Assembly (NCBI GenBank): GCA_902706205.1
Contig: CACSKA010000003.1
Location: 310,001 to 374,000 of the forward strand
Direction of reading: 5' to 3'
Length of the DNA: 64,000 nt
Source: Chryseobacterium sp. 18061
GTDB lineage: Bacteria > Pseudomonadota > Gammaproteobacteria > Enterobacterales > Enterobacteriaceae
In this document: in pieces, positions 7,965 to 15,649 of the stretch
Layout of the letters: every line of letters starts with the position of its first letter
Numbering within the stretch: position 1 is the first letter of the stretch
Made by a program: the position numbers and the translations under genes
Notes under the pieces: model-generated
What the model saw: only the letters and a program-made list of their open reading frames with translations
Told to the model about the DNA's origin: nothing
Database searches by the model: none

Positions 7965-9149
7965 CTAGTTTTCGATGCGCGCGGTGTAGGCCGCAGACAC
8001 GCGGGGGGCAACCTTACGTGCCGTAAGCGGCATGACATCTACCTTCGCAATATAGCCGTCAGGATCTACCGCCCAGCCGTGTTGCTCCGCTGCGGCGACG
8101 ATCTCGTCATCCCAGTAGATCGTTTTGCGCTGATCGCCGCGACTGGTCAGCGTCACTTCACACTCACCGTCCAGTGCACGGTACTGCCGCCAGCAATTTT
8201 CCGGAACAGAAATGACCGAGCGCTCCGGGGCGGTGAGGACGACCTCTTCACCCTGGTGATTGAACGTCACTTCCAGCGTACCTTTAAAGACCATGATCAC
8301 CTGAACCTGCTCACAACGGTGACGGCCAAGCTGGCCGCCAGCAGGCAGTTTCAACCATTCCACTGAAAAACCATGAGGACGGATAATTTTCGGCAGGCTG
8401 TTTCGATCCTGGCTGATACCAAACCCGATAACCGGCGCAATTTGCGCACCGTGGCCGGGGAGGATAGCATCCAGCAATCCCTGCGAGGACCACTGGCGTT
8501 GTTCGCCCGTCACCGCAAATTCTGCCATTTGCTGCGGCGTATAGTGGGTGAGACTCTCGATTTCGGCTTGTGCCAGTTCCGGCATCAGCGCGGAATCGTC
8601 CGGAATCGCATCTCCTTTTTCAACATCGATCAGCATGTTCTCGCGGCTGAGGTATAACCCGTATTCTTTCGCCGCCTGCATAACGGAAGGGTGCCAGATA
8701 ATACCACCGGTGTTATCGCCGCCCAGGACGGTGAAGACCCAGCCATCGGTGTCCGTTGCTGAAGCGTTGGTAAAACCACGGAAGATCCACGTCGGGATCG
8801 ACAAAATTGCCGGTGCGCTGAATGTCGCTTCGTTTTCGCCGTTTGCACCCCAGCGAAAGCGCCAGCTCCCTTCATGGATCAGGAACACTTCAGCGGTAAA
8901 ATGAAGATGAAGATTATTGGTGACGCCTTTCGGCATCACGGCGGCGCCAATATTGAAACCGTGAGGCAGCGGAATATTGATGACTTGCTCGCTGGATTGC
9001 GTGACGCCAGGCCCGATAAATGAGTAATTTTGCTTAAGATGAGAGCCGGGTAATTTGCAGTCAATAAACGCCACGCTGCATGACACCATATCTTCTGGCG
9101 TAATCAGACGCTTACGGGCTTCTTCGTGGGTCAGAGTCGTGTTTTTCAT
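7965..9149 (-). CDS. bicupin-domain protein of a catabolic cluster
   Basis: A 394-residue protein from the ATG at 9147-9149, preceded by GGAGAT; a longer frame runs into the next gene and is not used. The N-terminal cupin carries the metal motif HLHFTAE (His81, His83, Glu87). The second cupin (about residues 260-350) has RHRCEQ at the same place and has lost a ligand, so only one metal site is expected. The layout resembles gentisate-dioxygenase-like bicupins and sugar-acid isomerase-like cupins. It is the last gene of the six-gene minus-strand cluster, 10 bp after the aldolase gene. The reaction is unknown. Confidence 0.8.
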   Translation of the reverse strand: MKNTTLTHEEARKRLITPEDMVSCSVAFIDCKLPGSHLKQNYSFIGPGVTQSSEQVINIPLPHGFNIGAAVMPKGVTNNLHLHFTAEVFLIHEGSWRFRWGANGENEATFSAPAILSIPTWIFRGFTNASATDTDGWVFTVLGGDNTGGIIWHPSVMQAAKEYGLYLSRENMLIDVEKGDAIPDDSALMPELAQAEIESLTHYTPQQMAEFAVTGEQRQWSSQGLLDAILPGHGAQIAPVIGFGISQDRNSLPKIIRPHGFSVEWLKLPAGGQLGRHRCEQVQVIMVFKGTLEVTFNHQGEEVVLTAPERSVISVPENCWRQYRALDGECEVTLTSRGDQRKTIYWDDEIVAAAEQHGWAVDPDGYIAKVDVMPLTARKVAPRVSAAYTARIEN

Positions 9150-9159
9150 ACCATCTCCA

Positions 9160-9942
9160 TTAATAACCGGAACCTGAGCGGGCCGGAGGAACGTCGCCGC
9201 GAGCGCGAGCAACCGCTTCGCGACCAGCCTGAGAGAGTTGCATAACATCATTTGCTGGCGTCACCAGGGTGAAGCCTTGTGCGATACGGTCAGCCGCGGC
9301 CTGGCCCGAGGTGCAGAAAATTCCGGCGATTTTTTGCGCCGCTTGAGTGCGTTTGAGAACATGATCGACCGCCGCCAGCATTTCCGGGTGCTGAGACTCT
9401 GCGCTGGCCGTACCGGTCAGCGTCAGGGAAAGGTCGTTAGGCCCAATGAAAATGCCGTCTAGTCCTTCAACATCGAGGATCGCATCCAGATTTTTTAAGC
9501 CATCACGGGTTTCGATCATCGCCAGGGTCAGGATTTGCTCGTTGGCATGTTGAGGATAATCTTTGCCGCCATACAGCAGGGCGCGCGCGGGTCCGAATGA
9601 GCGGTTACCCAGAGGCGGATATCGGCAGGCTGAGACGAAACGGCGCGCTTCATCGGCTGTGGAAACCATTGGACAGATAATGCCGTAAGCGCCTGCATCA
9701 AGCAGTTGCATAATGAGCGCGCCGTCATTGTGCGAGACTCGAGCAATGGGTGTTGCAGGAGTCGATGACAGTGCCTGCAACATGCTCAGCGCGGAGGCGA
9801 AGTCGATCATACCGTGCTGCATATCGACCGTGACCGAGTCATACCCCTGGTGGCCGACGATTTCGGCACTGTAACTGCTCGGAATGGCCAGCCAGCCATT
9901 GATTATCGGTTGCTGGCGTTGTTTTAGTGGGTTAAGTCGCAT
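9160..9942 (-). CDS. HpcH/HpaI-family class II aldolase
   Basis: A 260-residue protein from the ATG at 9940-9942, which has GAGGT five bases upstream. Family features: GWLAIPSSYSAEIVG at the start, the DMQHG motif with the general-base histidine (His43), Arg68 in ARVSHND, the metal ligand Glu144 in MIETRDGL, and GIFIGPNDLS with metal ligand Asp170. HpaI-type enzymes cleave 4-hydroxy-2-oxo acids to pyruvate plus an aldehyde, or the 2-dehydro-3-deoxy sugar-acid equivalents. The start overlaps the hydrolase gene by 19 bp, so expression is coupled. The specific aldehyde is unknown. Confidence 0.9.
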   Translation of the reverse strand: MRLNPLKQRQQPIINGWLAIPSSYSAEIVGHQGYDSVTVDMQHGMIDFASALSMLQALSSTPATPIARVSHNDGALIMQLLDAGAYGIICPMVSTADEARRFVSACRYPPLGNRSFGPARALLYGGKDYPQHANEQILTLAMIETRDGLKNLDAILDVEGLDGIFIGPNDLSLTLTGTASAESQHPEMLAAVDHVLKRTQAAQKIAGIFCTSGQAAADRIAQGFTLVTPANDVMQLSQAGREAVARARGDVPPARSGSGY

Positions 9943-10667
9943 AGCAGGACCTCGTTTAACCATGAATGAAGGGCTTTTGCTGTTAAGTGCGGCACTTCGA
10001 GCGGCACAAAATGACCGACGCCAGGCAGAGTTTGCCAGTCTGCGGACGGCGCGGCGTGATGTACGGCGCGATGATGCTCCGCCGTGCAAATCGGGTCTTC
10101 TTCGCCGTTCATCAGCAAAACCGGTACGGCGAGTTTTGTCATTGCATCCCGACGATCGATGCGGCTGATGGCAATTTCTGTCTGTCTGGCGAAGACCTCA
10201 TGACCGCAATTTTGCGCCATGGCGATAATGTTCTGGCGCAAAGCGTCATCATTTTGGCGCTGAGCCGCGACATAGCGTGGCCAGAGTTGTTGTGTAATAA
10301 ACGCCTCAAATCCAAGCGCCCGAGCGTGTTCTACAGCCGCCCGACGTGGTTGCGCATTTTGCGGTAAATCGGCGAACGGATTAACCGAAATCAGCGCCAG
10401 TCCCGCGATGCGTTGCGGTGCTATGGCCTGCAACTGTAATGCGACAATCGCACCCAATGAAAATCCGCACACACAGAATCTTGCAGGTAGCTGCGCCAGC
10501 AGACGCTCTGCGGCGGCTTGTGCGCACTCTTCGTCTTGCAGCGTCAGACACTGCACATGACTGACAGCGAGTGTATCCAGCATCGGTTGCCATAGCTGCT
10601 CGTCGCACAGGGTGCCGCCGAGCAGAATTAACGGAACATCTTCGTTTTTGATCGGTTTCATCTTCAT
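9924..10667 (-). CDS. alpha/beta-hydrolase fold enzyme
   Basis: A 247-residue alpha/beta hydrolase with a complete catalytic triad: nucleophile Ser70 in GFSLG, Asp191 in NGEEDPIC and His219 in GVGHFVPLE. An oxyanion segment LLGGTLCDE lies near residue 16. Such enzymes act as esterases, lactonases or C-C hydrolases. Within this cluster a lactone or ester opening step before aldol cleavage would fit, but that is inference. The ATG overlaps the stop of the MFS gene (ATGA), and the gene overlaps the aldolase gene, so it sits in mid-operon. Confidence 0.85.
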   Translation of the reverse strand: MKMKPIKNEDVPLILLGGTLCDEQLWQPMLDTLAVSHVQCLTLQDEECAQAAAERLLAQLPARFCVCGFSLGAIVALQLQAIAPQRIAGLALISVNPFADLPQNAQPRRAAVEHARALGFEAFITQQLWPRYVAAQRQNDDALRQNIIAMAQNCGHEVFARQTEIAISRIDRRDAMTKLAVPVLLMNGEEDPICTAEHHRAVHHAAPSADWQTLPGVGHFVPLEVPHLTAKALHSWLNEVLLCDLTH

Positions 10668-11857
10668 GCCGGTACGGTTTCAGGTTCACGACGGGCTTCA
10701 ACCATGCGGATCACATGATGGATGAGCACAATCGAAAGGATGGAAATCAGGCCGACCACCAGGAATCCCTGTTTCATGGCGAAGTAGTATTTGATGTAGC
10801 CGACCAGCACCGGGCCGAAGAAAATCCCGGCGGAGTAGATACTCTGATAAAGCCCGACGCGGGTGGACTGCTGCCAGACCGGGGTATGGGTGATGATCAG
10901 AGAATTCAGCACGGTGAAAATCATACCGAAGGACACGCCAGCCAGCGCCTGCAGGCCATAGAGCACCAGAATATTCGGCGCATAAGGCATTGCGATGGCG
11001 ATCACCCCTTGCATCACCCCGCCAATCACAGCGGTTTTGGCGAGGCCGAGTCGACGATAGAAGACGGGGGCGCACAGAGCGGTAGAGAGAGCATAAAAGA
11101 ACAGGTGAATGCTGCTTAATGTTGCCAGTGAGCCCGCCGCCATGCCGAACCCTTCCGCCAGCAGCGGCGTGAGAGTATCGCGGGTGGCAAAAGGCACCAT
11201 CATCACTGCGGCACAGAGTCCGCCGAGAAACCAGACAGATTTATCGCTAAGCTGGCTGCGCACGGCAGATATGGCGGCTTCTTCACGCGAACGCTCAGGA
11301 CGGCGTTCACGAATGAAGAACGTCAGCAGCAGGGCGAGGCTCGCCGCTGTGGAGGCGACGAGAAAGCTCGACTGTGGACCGAAATGACGCGCCATAAAAC
11401 CCGCCAGTGAGATGCCAATAAAGGTGCCTACCGGAGAGGTGACGCTGAGCAATGCCACGGCGGCTGCGGCTTCAAGAGGCGGGAAGAAGGCGACAAACAT
11501 CACGTTGTAGATCACCCATGTCGCACTGGTCACGCCATCAGCCAGCTTGGCAATAAACAAGGTTTCCGGTGTCGGATGCAAAAACACTATCGGCCAGGAA
11601 AGAATGGTAAACAGCAAACCTACCTGAATAATGCGTTTACGGTTATGAAAACGGTCGGAAAGTATGCCCGTCGGGAAACGCAGCAGCATTGACGCCAGCC
11701 CCGTCGCACCGATAATAATGCCCATCGTTCGGGCCTCGACATTGAGTGAAGTAATGTAAGGCGCGAGAAACGGATCGAAAGCATGAATGCTGACGAAAAA
11801 AAGCAGGCTGATAATGAAGAACAGCAGGACATCACGACGCAGTAATTGCACAGACAT
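10664..11857 (-). CDS. MFS transporter of the catabolic cluster
   Basis: A 397-residue protein with twelve predicted helices. The loop 2-3 motif GILSDRFHNRKR follows helix 2. It starts with a strong GGAGG site seven bases before the ATG. It lies between the SDR gene (14 bp away) and the hydrolase gene (4-bp overlap), so it is likely the uptake or export system for the compound degraded by this operon. It resembles drug-type (DHA) carriers as much as nutrient carriers, so direction and substrate are open. Confidence 0.88.
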   Translation of the reverse strand: MSVQLLRRDVLLFFIISLLFFVSIHAFDPFLAPYITSLNVEARTMGIIIGATGLASMLLRFPTGILSDRFHNRKRIIQVGLLFTILSWPIVFLHPTPETLFIAKLADGVTSATWVIYNVMFVAFFPPLEAAAAVALLSVTSPVGTFIGISLAGFMARHFGPQSSFLVASTAASLALLLTFFIRERRPERSREEAAISAVRSQLSDKSVWFLGGLCAAVMMVPFATRDTLTPLLAEGFGMAAGSLATLSSIHLFFYALSTALCAPVFYRRLGLAKTAVIGGVMQGVIAIAMPYAPNILVLYGLQALAGVSFGMIFTVLNSLIITHTPVWQQSTRVGLYQSIYSAGIFFGPVLVGYIKYYFAMKQGFLVVGLISILSIVLIHHVIRMVEARREPETVPA

Positions 11858-11871
11858 AATAACCTCCAGAT

Positions 11872-12639
11872 TCAGGATGCAGTCCAGCCACCATCAACCA
11901 TTAACGCAGTGCCCGTGATCAAGGCTGCTGCTGGTGACACCAGAAACACCACCGGCCCCATCACATCTTCCAGTTGCCCTAAACGCCCGAGTTTAATGTT
12001 ACTCAGAACCTGCTGATGAAATTGCGGGTCGGCCAGTGAGCTTTTCGACAGTTCGGTTTCAATAAACGTCGGGCACAAGGTGTTGACGCGGATCCCGAAG
12101 GGACCTAATTCAATGGCCATCGCCCGAGTAAGGCCTTCCAGTGCAAATTTCGATGCGCAGTAAACGCTGCGCATCGGTCCGCCGACATGCCCCATTTGCG
12201 ATGAAATATGCACAATCGATCCGTGAATACCGGCACTTTTCATCCGCCGTACCACCTGCTGGGACAGGAAAAATGTTGCCCGCACGTTGATGTCCATAAC
12301 GGCGTCATAGTTCTCCTGGCTGACATCGGTAAAATGCTGATGCCGTGCCAGTCCGGCGCTGTTAATCAAAATATCCATTTGAGGAAGGTGTTCGATAACG
12401 TGCTGAACGTCCTCAGGCCGGGTGATGTCGACCTGCACTGGATTGAGTTTCAGGCCTGCCTCGCAGGCCATCTCTGCCGCGATATTTAGCCGGGAAGCGT
12501 CACGGGCGGCAATCCATACCTCCGCACCGGCCTCGGCCAGCGCCAGTCCCGCAGCATATCCGATGCCGCGAGAGCCTCCTGTTACCAGCGCACGTTTTCC
12601 ATCCAGACGAAAACTGGGGGTTTTGGGCAACGTCATCAT
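11872..12639 (-). CDS. short-chain dehydrogenase/reductase (SDR)
   Basis: A 255-residue classical SDR. Cofactor motif TGGSRGIG is at 20-27, NSAG at 93-96, and the catalytic Ser147, Tyr160 and Lys164 are all present (YCASK). The ATG at 12637-12639 is preceded by AAGGA, which overlaps the TAA of the upstream dehydrogenase gene; the next codon is also ATG. A longer frame reaching 12786 lies inside that upstream gene and is rejected. The AARDASR segment after beta strand 2 suggests NADP(H) preference. It probably interconverts an alcohol and a ketone in the same pathway as its neighbours. Confidence 0.9.
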   Translation of the reverse strand: MMTLPKTPSFRLDGKRALVTGGSRGIGYAAGLALAEAGAEVWIAARDASRLNIAAEMACEAGLKLNPVQVDITRPEDVQHVIEHLPQMDILINSAGLARHQHFTDVSQENYDAVMDINVRATFFLSQQVVRRMKSAGIHGSIVHISSQMGHVGGPMRSVYCASKFALEGLTRAMAIELGPFGIRVNTLCPTFIETELSKSSLADPQFHQQVLSNIKLGRLGQLEDVMGPVVFLVSPAAALITGTALMVDGGWTAS

Positions 12640-12646
12640 TACATCC

Positions 12647-13954
12647 TTATTCAACAATGCCGGCGTAGGGCACATTTTTGTGTCCATAGCGGCGTACGCG
12701 AATGTTTGCTTGCTCACCGTGACCTGCAAATCCTTCAAGCGCACACAGGCGAGAGCAATATTCGCCAACATGGGTTGAAGCTTCATCGGTAAGGACTTTT
12801 TGGTAAGAACACGTTTTGAGGAATTTACCTACCCATAATCCACCGGTATATCGTGCGGCCTGTTTGGTCGGCAGAGTATGGTTGGTGCCGATAACTTTAT
12901 CCCCATAGGCGACGTTGGTGCGAGGTCCGAGGAACAGTGCGCCAAAATTACGCAGATTCTGCAAGAACCAGTCAGGATTACGGGTCATCACCTGGACATG
13001 CTCGAAAGCCAGCTTATCGGCGATATCCCGCATTTCTTCGTCGCTGTCGGCGACAATCACTTCGCCAAATTTGTCCCATGACTGACGAGCGATATGCGCC
13101 GTGGGTAAAATCTCTAACAAGCGCTCGATTTCAGCAAGTGTTTCAATAGCCAGTTTTTCAGAGGTCGTTAGTAAAATCGCCGGAGAGTCCGGGCCATGCT
13201 CAGCCTGACCAAGCAGATCGGTGGCACACAGCTCACCATCAACGCTGTCATCAGCAATTACCAGTGTTTCGGTTGGGCCCGCAAACAGGTCGATGCCCAC
13301 GCGCCCGAAAAGTTGCCTTTTCGCTTCGGCGACAAAGGCATTGCCCGGACCGACCAACATATCGACGGGGGAGATAGTTTCTGTGCCAATCGCCATCGCA
13401 GCAACGGCCTGGATCCCGCCGAGGCAATATATTTCATCCGCCCCGGCCATGTGCTGCGCAACGACAATTGCCGGAGCTGGTTTGCCATTGAAGGGTGGGG
13501 CGCAAGTGATGATGCGGGGAACGCCTGCCACTTTTGCGGTGATCACCGACATGTGCGCGGAGGCCAGGAGAGGGTATTTTCCGCCCGGAACATAACAACC
13601 CGCCGCGCTGACCGGAATGTTTTTATGACCCAGGATCACGCCCGGCAGCGTTTCAACCTCAACATCATGCATGCTGTCACGCTGATGCTGGGCAAAATTG
13701 CGAACCTGCTCCTGGGCAAAAGCGATATCAGCAATATCTCGCTCGGACAATTGCTCATAGCAAGTGGCAATTTCTTCAACGGTTAAACGATAGCTTTCGC
13801 GATCCAGATTGTCGAAGCGAATTGAAAGTTCCCGTACCGCCGCGTCTCCTCGTTCCGCGATATCCGCCAGAATACTTTCGACTGTTTCCCGAACCTTACG
13901 GTCTGCGGATTTAAGTGCCTCAGCTTCAGCGCCGTGTTTCAGCCATTTTGCCAT
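12647..13954 (-). CDS. histidinol dehydrogenase-family catabolic dehydrogenase (HpsN-like)
   Basis: A 435-residue HisD-family protein and the first gene of the minus-strand cluster. Zinc ligands match HisD: Gln250 and His253 in GQAEHG, Asp352 in GDKVIG, and His412 in GHGEQ. The catalytic pair Glu318-His319 (FEHV) is present. Biosynthetic hisD lies in the his operon, so this is a paralogue for another alcohol. The [25 protein letters not shown] and GTNHTLPT segments recall HpsN, the sulfopropanediol 3-dehydrogenase, as I remember it. Such enzymes oxidise a terminal CH2OH to a carboxylate in two NAD-dependent steps. Two LacI-type operators lie upstream. The true substrate is not known. Confidence 0.88.
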   Translation of the reverse strand: MAKWLKHGAEAEALKSADRKVRETVESILADIAERGDAAVRELSIRFDNLDRESYRLTVEEIATCYEQLSERDIADIAFAQEQVRNFAQHQRDSMHDVEVETLPGVILGHKNIPVSAAGCYVPGGKYPLLASAHMSVITAKVAGVPRIITCAPPFNGKPAPAIVVAQHMAGADEIYCLGGIQAVAAMAIGTETISPVDMLVGPGNAFVAEAKRQLFGRVGIDLFAGPTETLVIADDSVDGELCATDLLGQAEHGPDSPAILLTTSEKLAIETLAEIERLLEILPTAHIARQSWDKFGEVIVADSDEEMRDIADKLAFEHVQVMTRNPDWFLQNLRNFGALFLGPRTNVAYGDKVIGTNHTLPTKQAARYTGGLWVGKFLKTCSYQKVLTDEASTHVGEYCSRLCALEGFAGHGEQANIRVRRYGHKNVPYAGIVE

Positions 13955-13990
13955 GATCGTCTACTCTCCAGTGTCTCTTATGCAGGTGTG

Positions 13991-14004
13991 TGACTTCGAA
14001 TGCA
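13991..14004. promoter_or_regulatory. LacI-family operator, imperfect copy
   Basis: TGACTTCGAATGCA has a central CG and a right half GAATGCA identical to that of the perfect operator 55 bp away. It lies 37 bp upstream of the HisD-like gene start, close to where that gene's promoter should be. Confidence 0.65.
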
Positions 14005-14043
14005 TTCAATAGTAGTCATGAAATAAATCAGAAAGAAACTTTT

Positions 14044-14061
14044 ATTGCATTCGAATGCAAT
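14044..14061. promoter_or_regulatory. LacI-family operator, perfect palindrome
   Basis: ATTGCATTC joined to GAATGCAAT makes an 18-bp perfect palindrome centred on CG, the usual layout for LacI/GalR-family operators. It sits between the divergent regulator gene and the six-gene cluster and is the likely main binding site of that regulator. Confidence 0.8.
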
Positions 14062-14141
14062 GGAGATCGCAAAAATTATGATTCAGGGGTGTAATCCTCC
14101 ATAATGTCTGCCACGGTATTTCTTTTTGAAGGGAGCTCTCA

Positions 14142-15170
14142 ATGGTCGAACGTATCCGCCGTCCCGTGACAAGCTATGAAGTGGCAAAGCTTGCAGGCGT
14201 TTCACAATCTGCGGTATCAAGGGCCTTTACCGAAGGGGGCAAGGTCTCTGATGCGACGAGGGAGAAAGTCAAACTCGCCGCAGCACACCTGGGTTACCGG
14301 CCGAGTTTTGTCGCCCGTTCACTGATAACCCGTCGCTCTAATCTGATTGGCGTAGTGGTGCCTGGTTTGATGAATCCTTTCTATGCCAGTCTGGTAGACG
14401 AACTGTCGCACGCCTTCAACGAAATGGGATATCGCGTGCTGCTATTCTCAATGCAGGGCGATGGCGATACTGATCCGATTCTGGAAGAGATACTGCGGCA
14501 TCGCGTCGAGGCGCTGATCTTAGTGTCCACCATACTTTCATCCCATTTTGCTGAAGAGTGTCAACAGAATGGCTTGCCGGTATTACTGCTGAACCGAAAA
14601 AATGACAGCAAAAGCGTTTCAAGTGTGACCAGTGACAACCTCGCAGGCGGCGCACAAATTGCCGATTTTCTGGTGGCGGGTGGGCATCAACGTCTGGCAT
14701 TTATGGCCGGGCTCGACAGTTCATCGACCAGCCGGGATCGCGAGAAAGGTTTCTGTGATCGCCTGCGTGCGCAGGGTATTGCACCACCGCTGCGTGTTCA
14801 GGGTCTATACGATCTTGAAATGGCTATGGAGGCGACCCGCCAGTTGCTGAAAGGTAAAGATCGTCCGGAGGGTATTTTCTGCGCCAACGATATTATGGCG
14901 ATAGGCGCATTGAATGTCGTGGTTGGTGAGTTGGGGCTCGTGGCGGGTCAGGATATCTCTGTTGTGGGGTTCGATAACATTGCCATGGGTGCCTGGCCTT
15001 TATTCAGCCTGACGACCTATGTTCAGCCGGTTAACGACATGGTGACTTCCGCGGTGCGGATCATTACTCAGCAATTCGACGATGCTGACTCACCGGCAGT
15101 CCAGCAAGTGTTGTCGGGAAAACTGGTGGTACGAAACAGTGCACGCAAACCGACCCAGACTGAAATTTGA
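14142..15170 (+). CDS. LacI-family transcriptional regulator of the catabolic cluster
   Basis: A 342-residue regulator. The helix-turn-helix is at residues 10-30 (SYEVAKLAGVSQSAVSRAF), followed by a hinge helix ending in ARSLITRRS, then a periplasmic-binding-protein-like core with the LVSTIL, GIFCANDIMAIGAL and DISVVGFDNI segments typical of the family. A GGGAG site lies before the ATG. It is divergent from the HisD-like operon with 187 bp between them and two operators in that gap, so it is very probably the local repressor, released by a pathway sugar, polyol or intermediate. The inducer cannot be read from sequence. Confidence 0.92.
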   Translation: MVERIRRPVTSYEVAKLAGVSQSAVSRAFTEGGKVSDATREKVKLAAAHLGYRPSFVARSLITRRSNLIGVVVPGLMNPFYASLVDELSHAFNEMGYRVLLFSMQGDGDTDPILEEILRHRVEALILVSTILSSHFAEECQQNGLPVLLLNRKNDSKSVSSVTSDNLAGGAQIADFLVAGGHQRLAFMAGLDSSSTSRDREKGFCDRLRAQGIAPPLRVQGLYDLEMAMEATRQLLKGKDRPEGIFCANDIMAIGALNVVVGELGLVAGQDISVVGFDNIAMGAWPLFSLTTYVQPVNDMVTSAVRIITQQFDDADSPAVQQVLSGKLVVRNSARKPTQTEI

Positions 15171-15266
15171 GGCACGATAAGAAGGACGAAAGCGCTTCAT
15201 TGCCTGAATATTGTTGCGTGGACAGCTTTTAAGAATAAAGGGAAGAGGGAGAGATATTTTACAGAA

Positions 15267-15343
15267 TGGTGCGTCCGAGTGGACTCGAACCACCGACCCC
15301 CACCATGTCAAGGTGGTGCTCTAACCAACTGAGCTACGGACGC
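15267..15343 (-). tRNA. tRNA-Val(GAC)
   Basis: A 77-nt cloverleaf on the minus strand with acceptor GCGTCCG/CGGACGC, anticodon GAC, TTCGAGTCC T-loop region and an encoded CCA end. It is the last gene of a three-tRNA unit. Apart from its spacing it is identical to the copy at 15435-15511. Confidence 0.97.
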
Positions 15344-15355
15344 ATAAAAGAGAAA

Positions 15356-15432
15356 TGGTGCGTTTAATTGGACTCGAACCAACGACCCCCACCATGTCAA
15401 GGTGGTGCTCTAACCAACTGAGCTATAAACGC
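15356..15432 (-). tRNA. tRNA-Val(GAC), variant acceptor stem
   Basis: A 77-nt tRNA with anticodon GAC and encoded CCA. Its acceptor stem GCGTTTA/TAAACGC and T stem differ from its two neighbours by compensated changes, as E. coli valW does from valV. Confidence 0.97.
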
Positions 15433-15434
15433 AA

Positions 15435-15511
15435 TGGTGCGTCCGAGTGGACTCGAACCACCGACCCCCACCATGTCAAGGTGGTGCTCTAACCAACTGA
15501 GCTACGGACGC
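15435..15511 (-). tRNA. tRNA-Val(GAC)
   Basis: The first tRNA of the operon on the minus strand: 77 nt, anticodon GAC, encoded CCA. Only 2 nt separate it from the next tRNA, so processing of a joint precursor is required. Confidence 0.97.
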
Positions 15512-15524
15512 ACAACGGGGACGA

Positions 15525-15553
15525 ATATTAGCGGCAGGAAGGAGAAGTGGCAA
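15525..15553 (-). promoter_or_regulatory. promoter of the tRNA-Val operon
   Basis: On the minus strand there is a -35 TTGCCA (15548-15553), a 17-bp spacer, and a -10 TAATAT (15525-15530). The GC-rich discriminator that follows (TCGTCCCCG) is what stringently controlled stable-RNA promoters carry. Confidence 0.75.
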
Positions 15554-15616
15554 GAGGCAAATGCCACTTTTCTTCCAGATTTCACGCGATTGCGGAAACA
15601 CTGCACAAACTGTCGA

Positions 15617-15641
15617 GAAAGCAGCCGCCCTGAGGCGACTG
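15617..15641 (-). terminator. probable terminator of mdtK
   Basis: On the minus strand, CAGTCGCC and GGCGGCTG pair (one G-U) around a TCAG loop, with CTTTCT following. It starts 9 nt beyond the mdtK stop. Confidence 0.55.
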
Positions 15642-15649
15642 TCAGACAC

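Noticed and set aside
1..15266. Prophage or insertion sequence as origin of the accessory left part
   Set aside because: No integrase, transposase, phage structural gene or terminal inverted repeats were found in the window.
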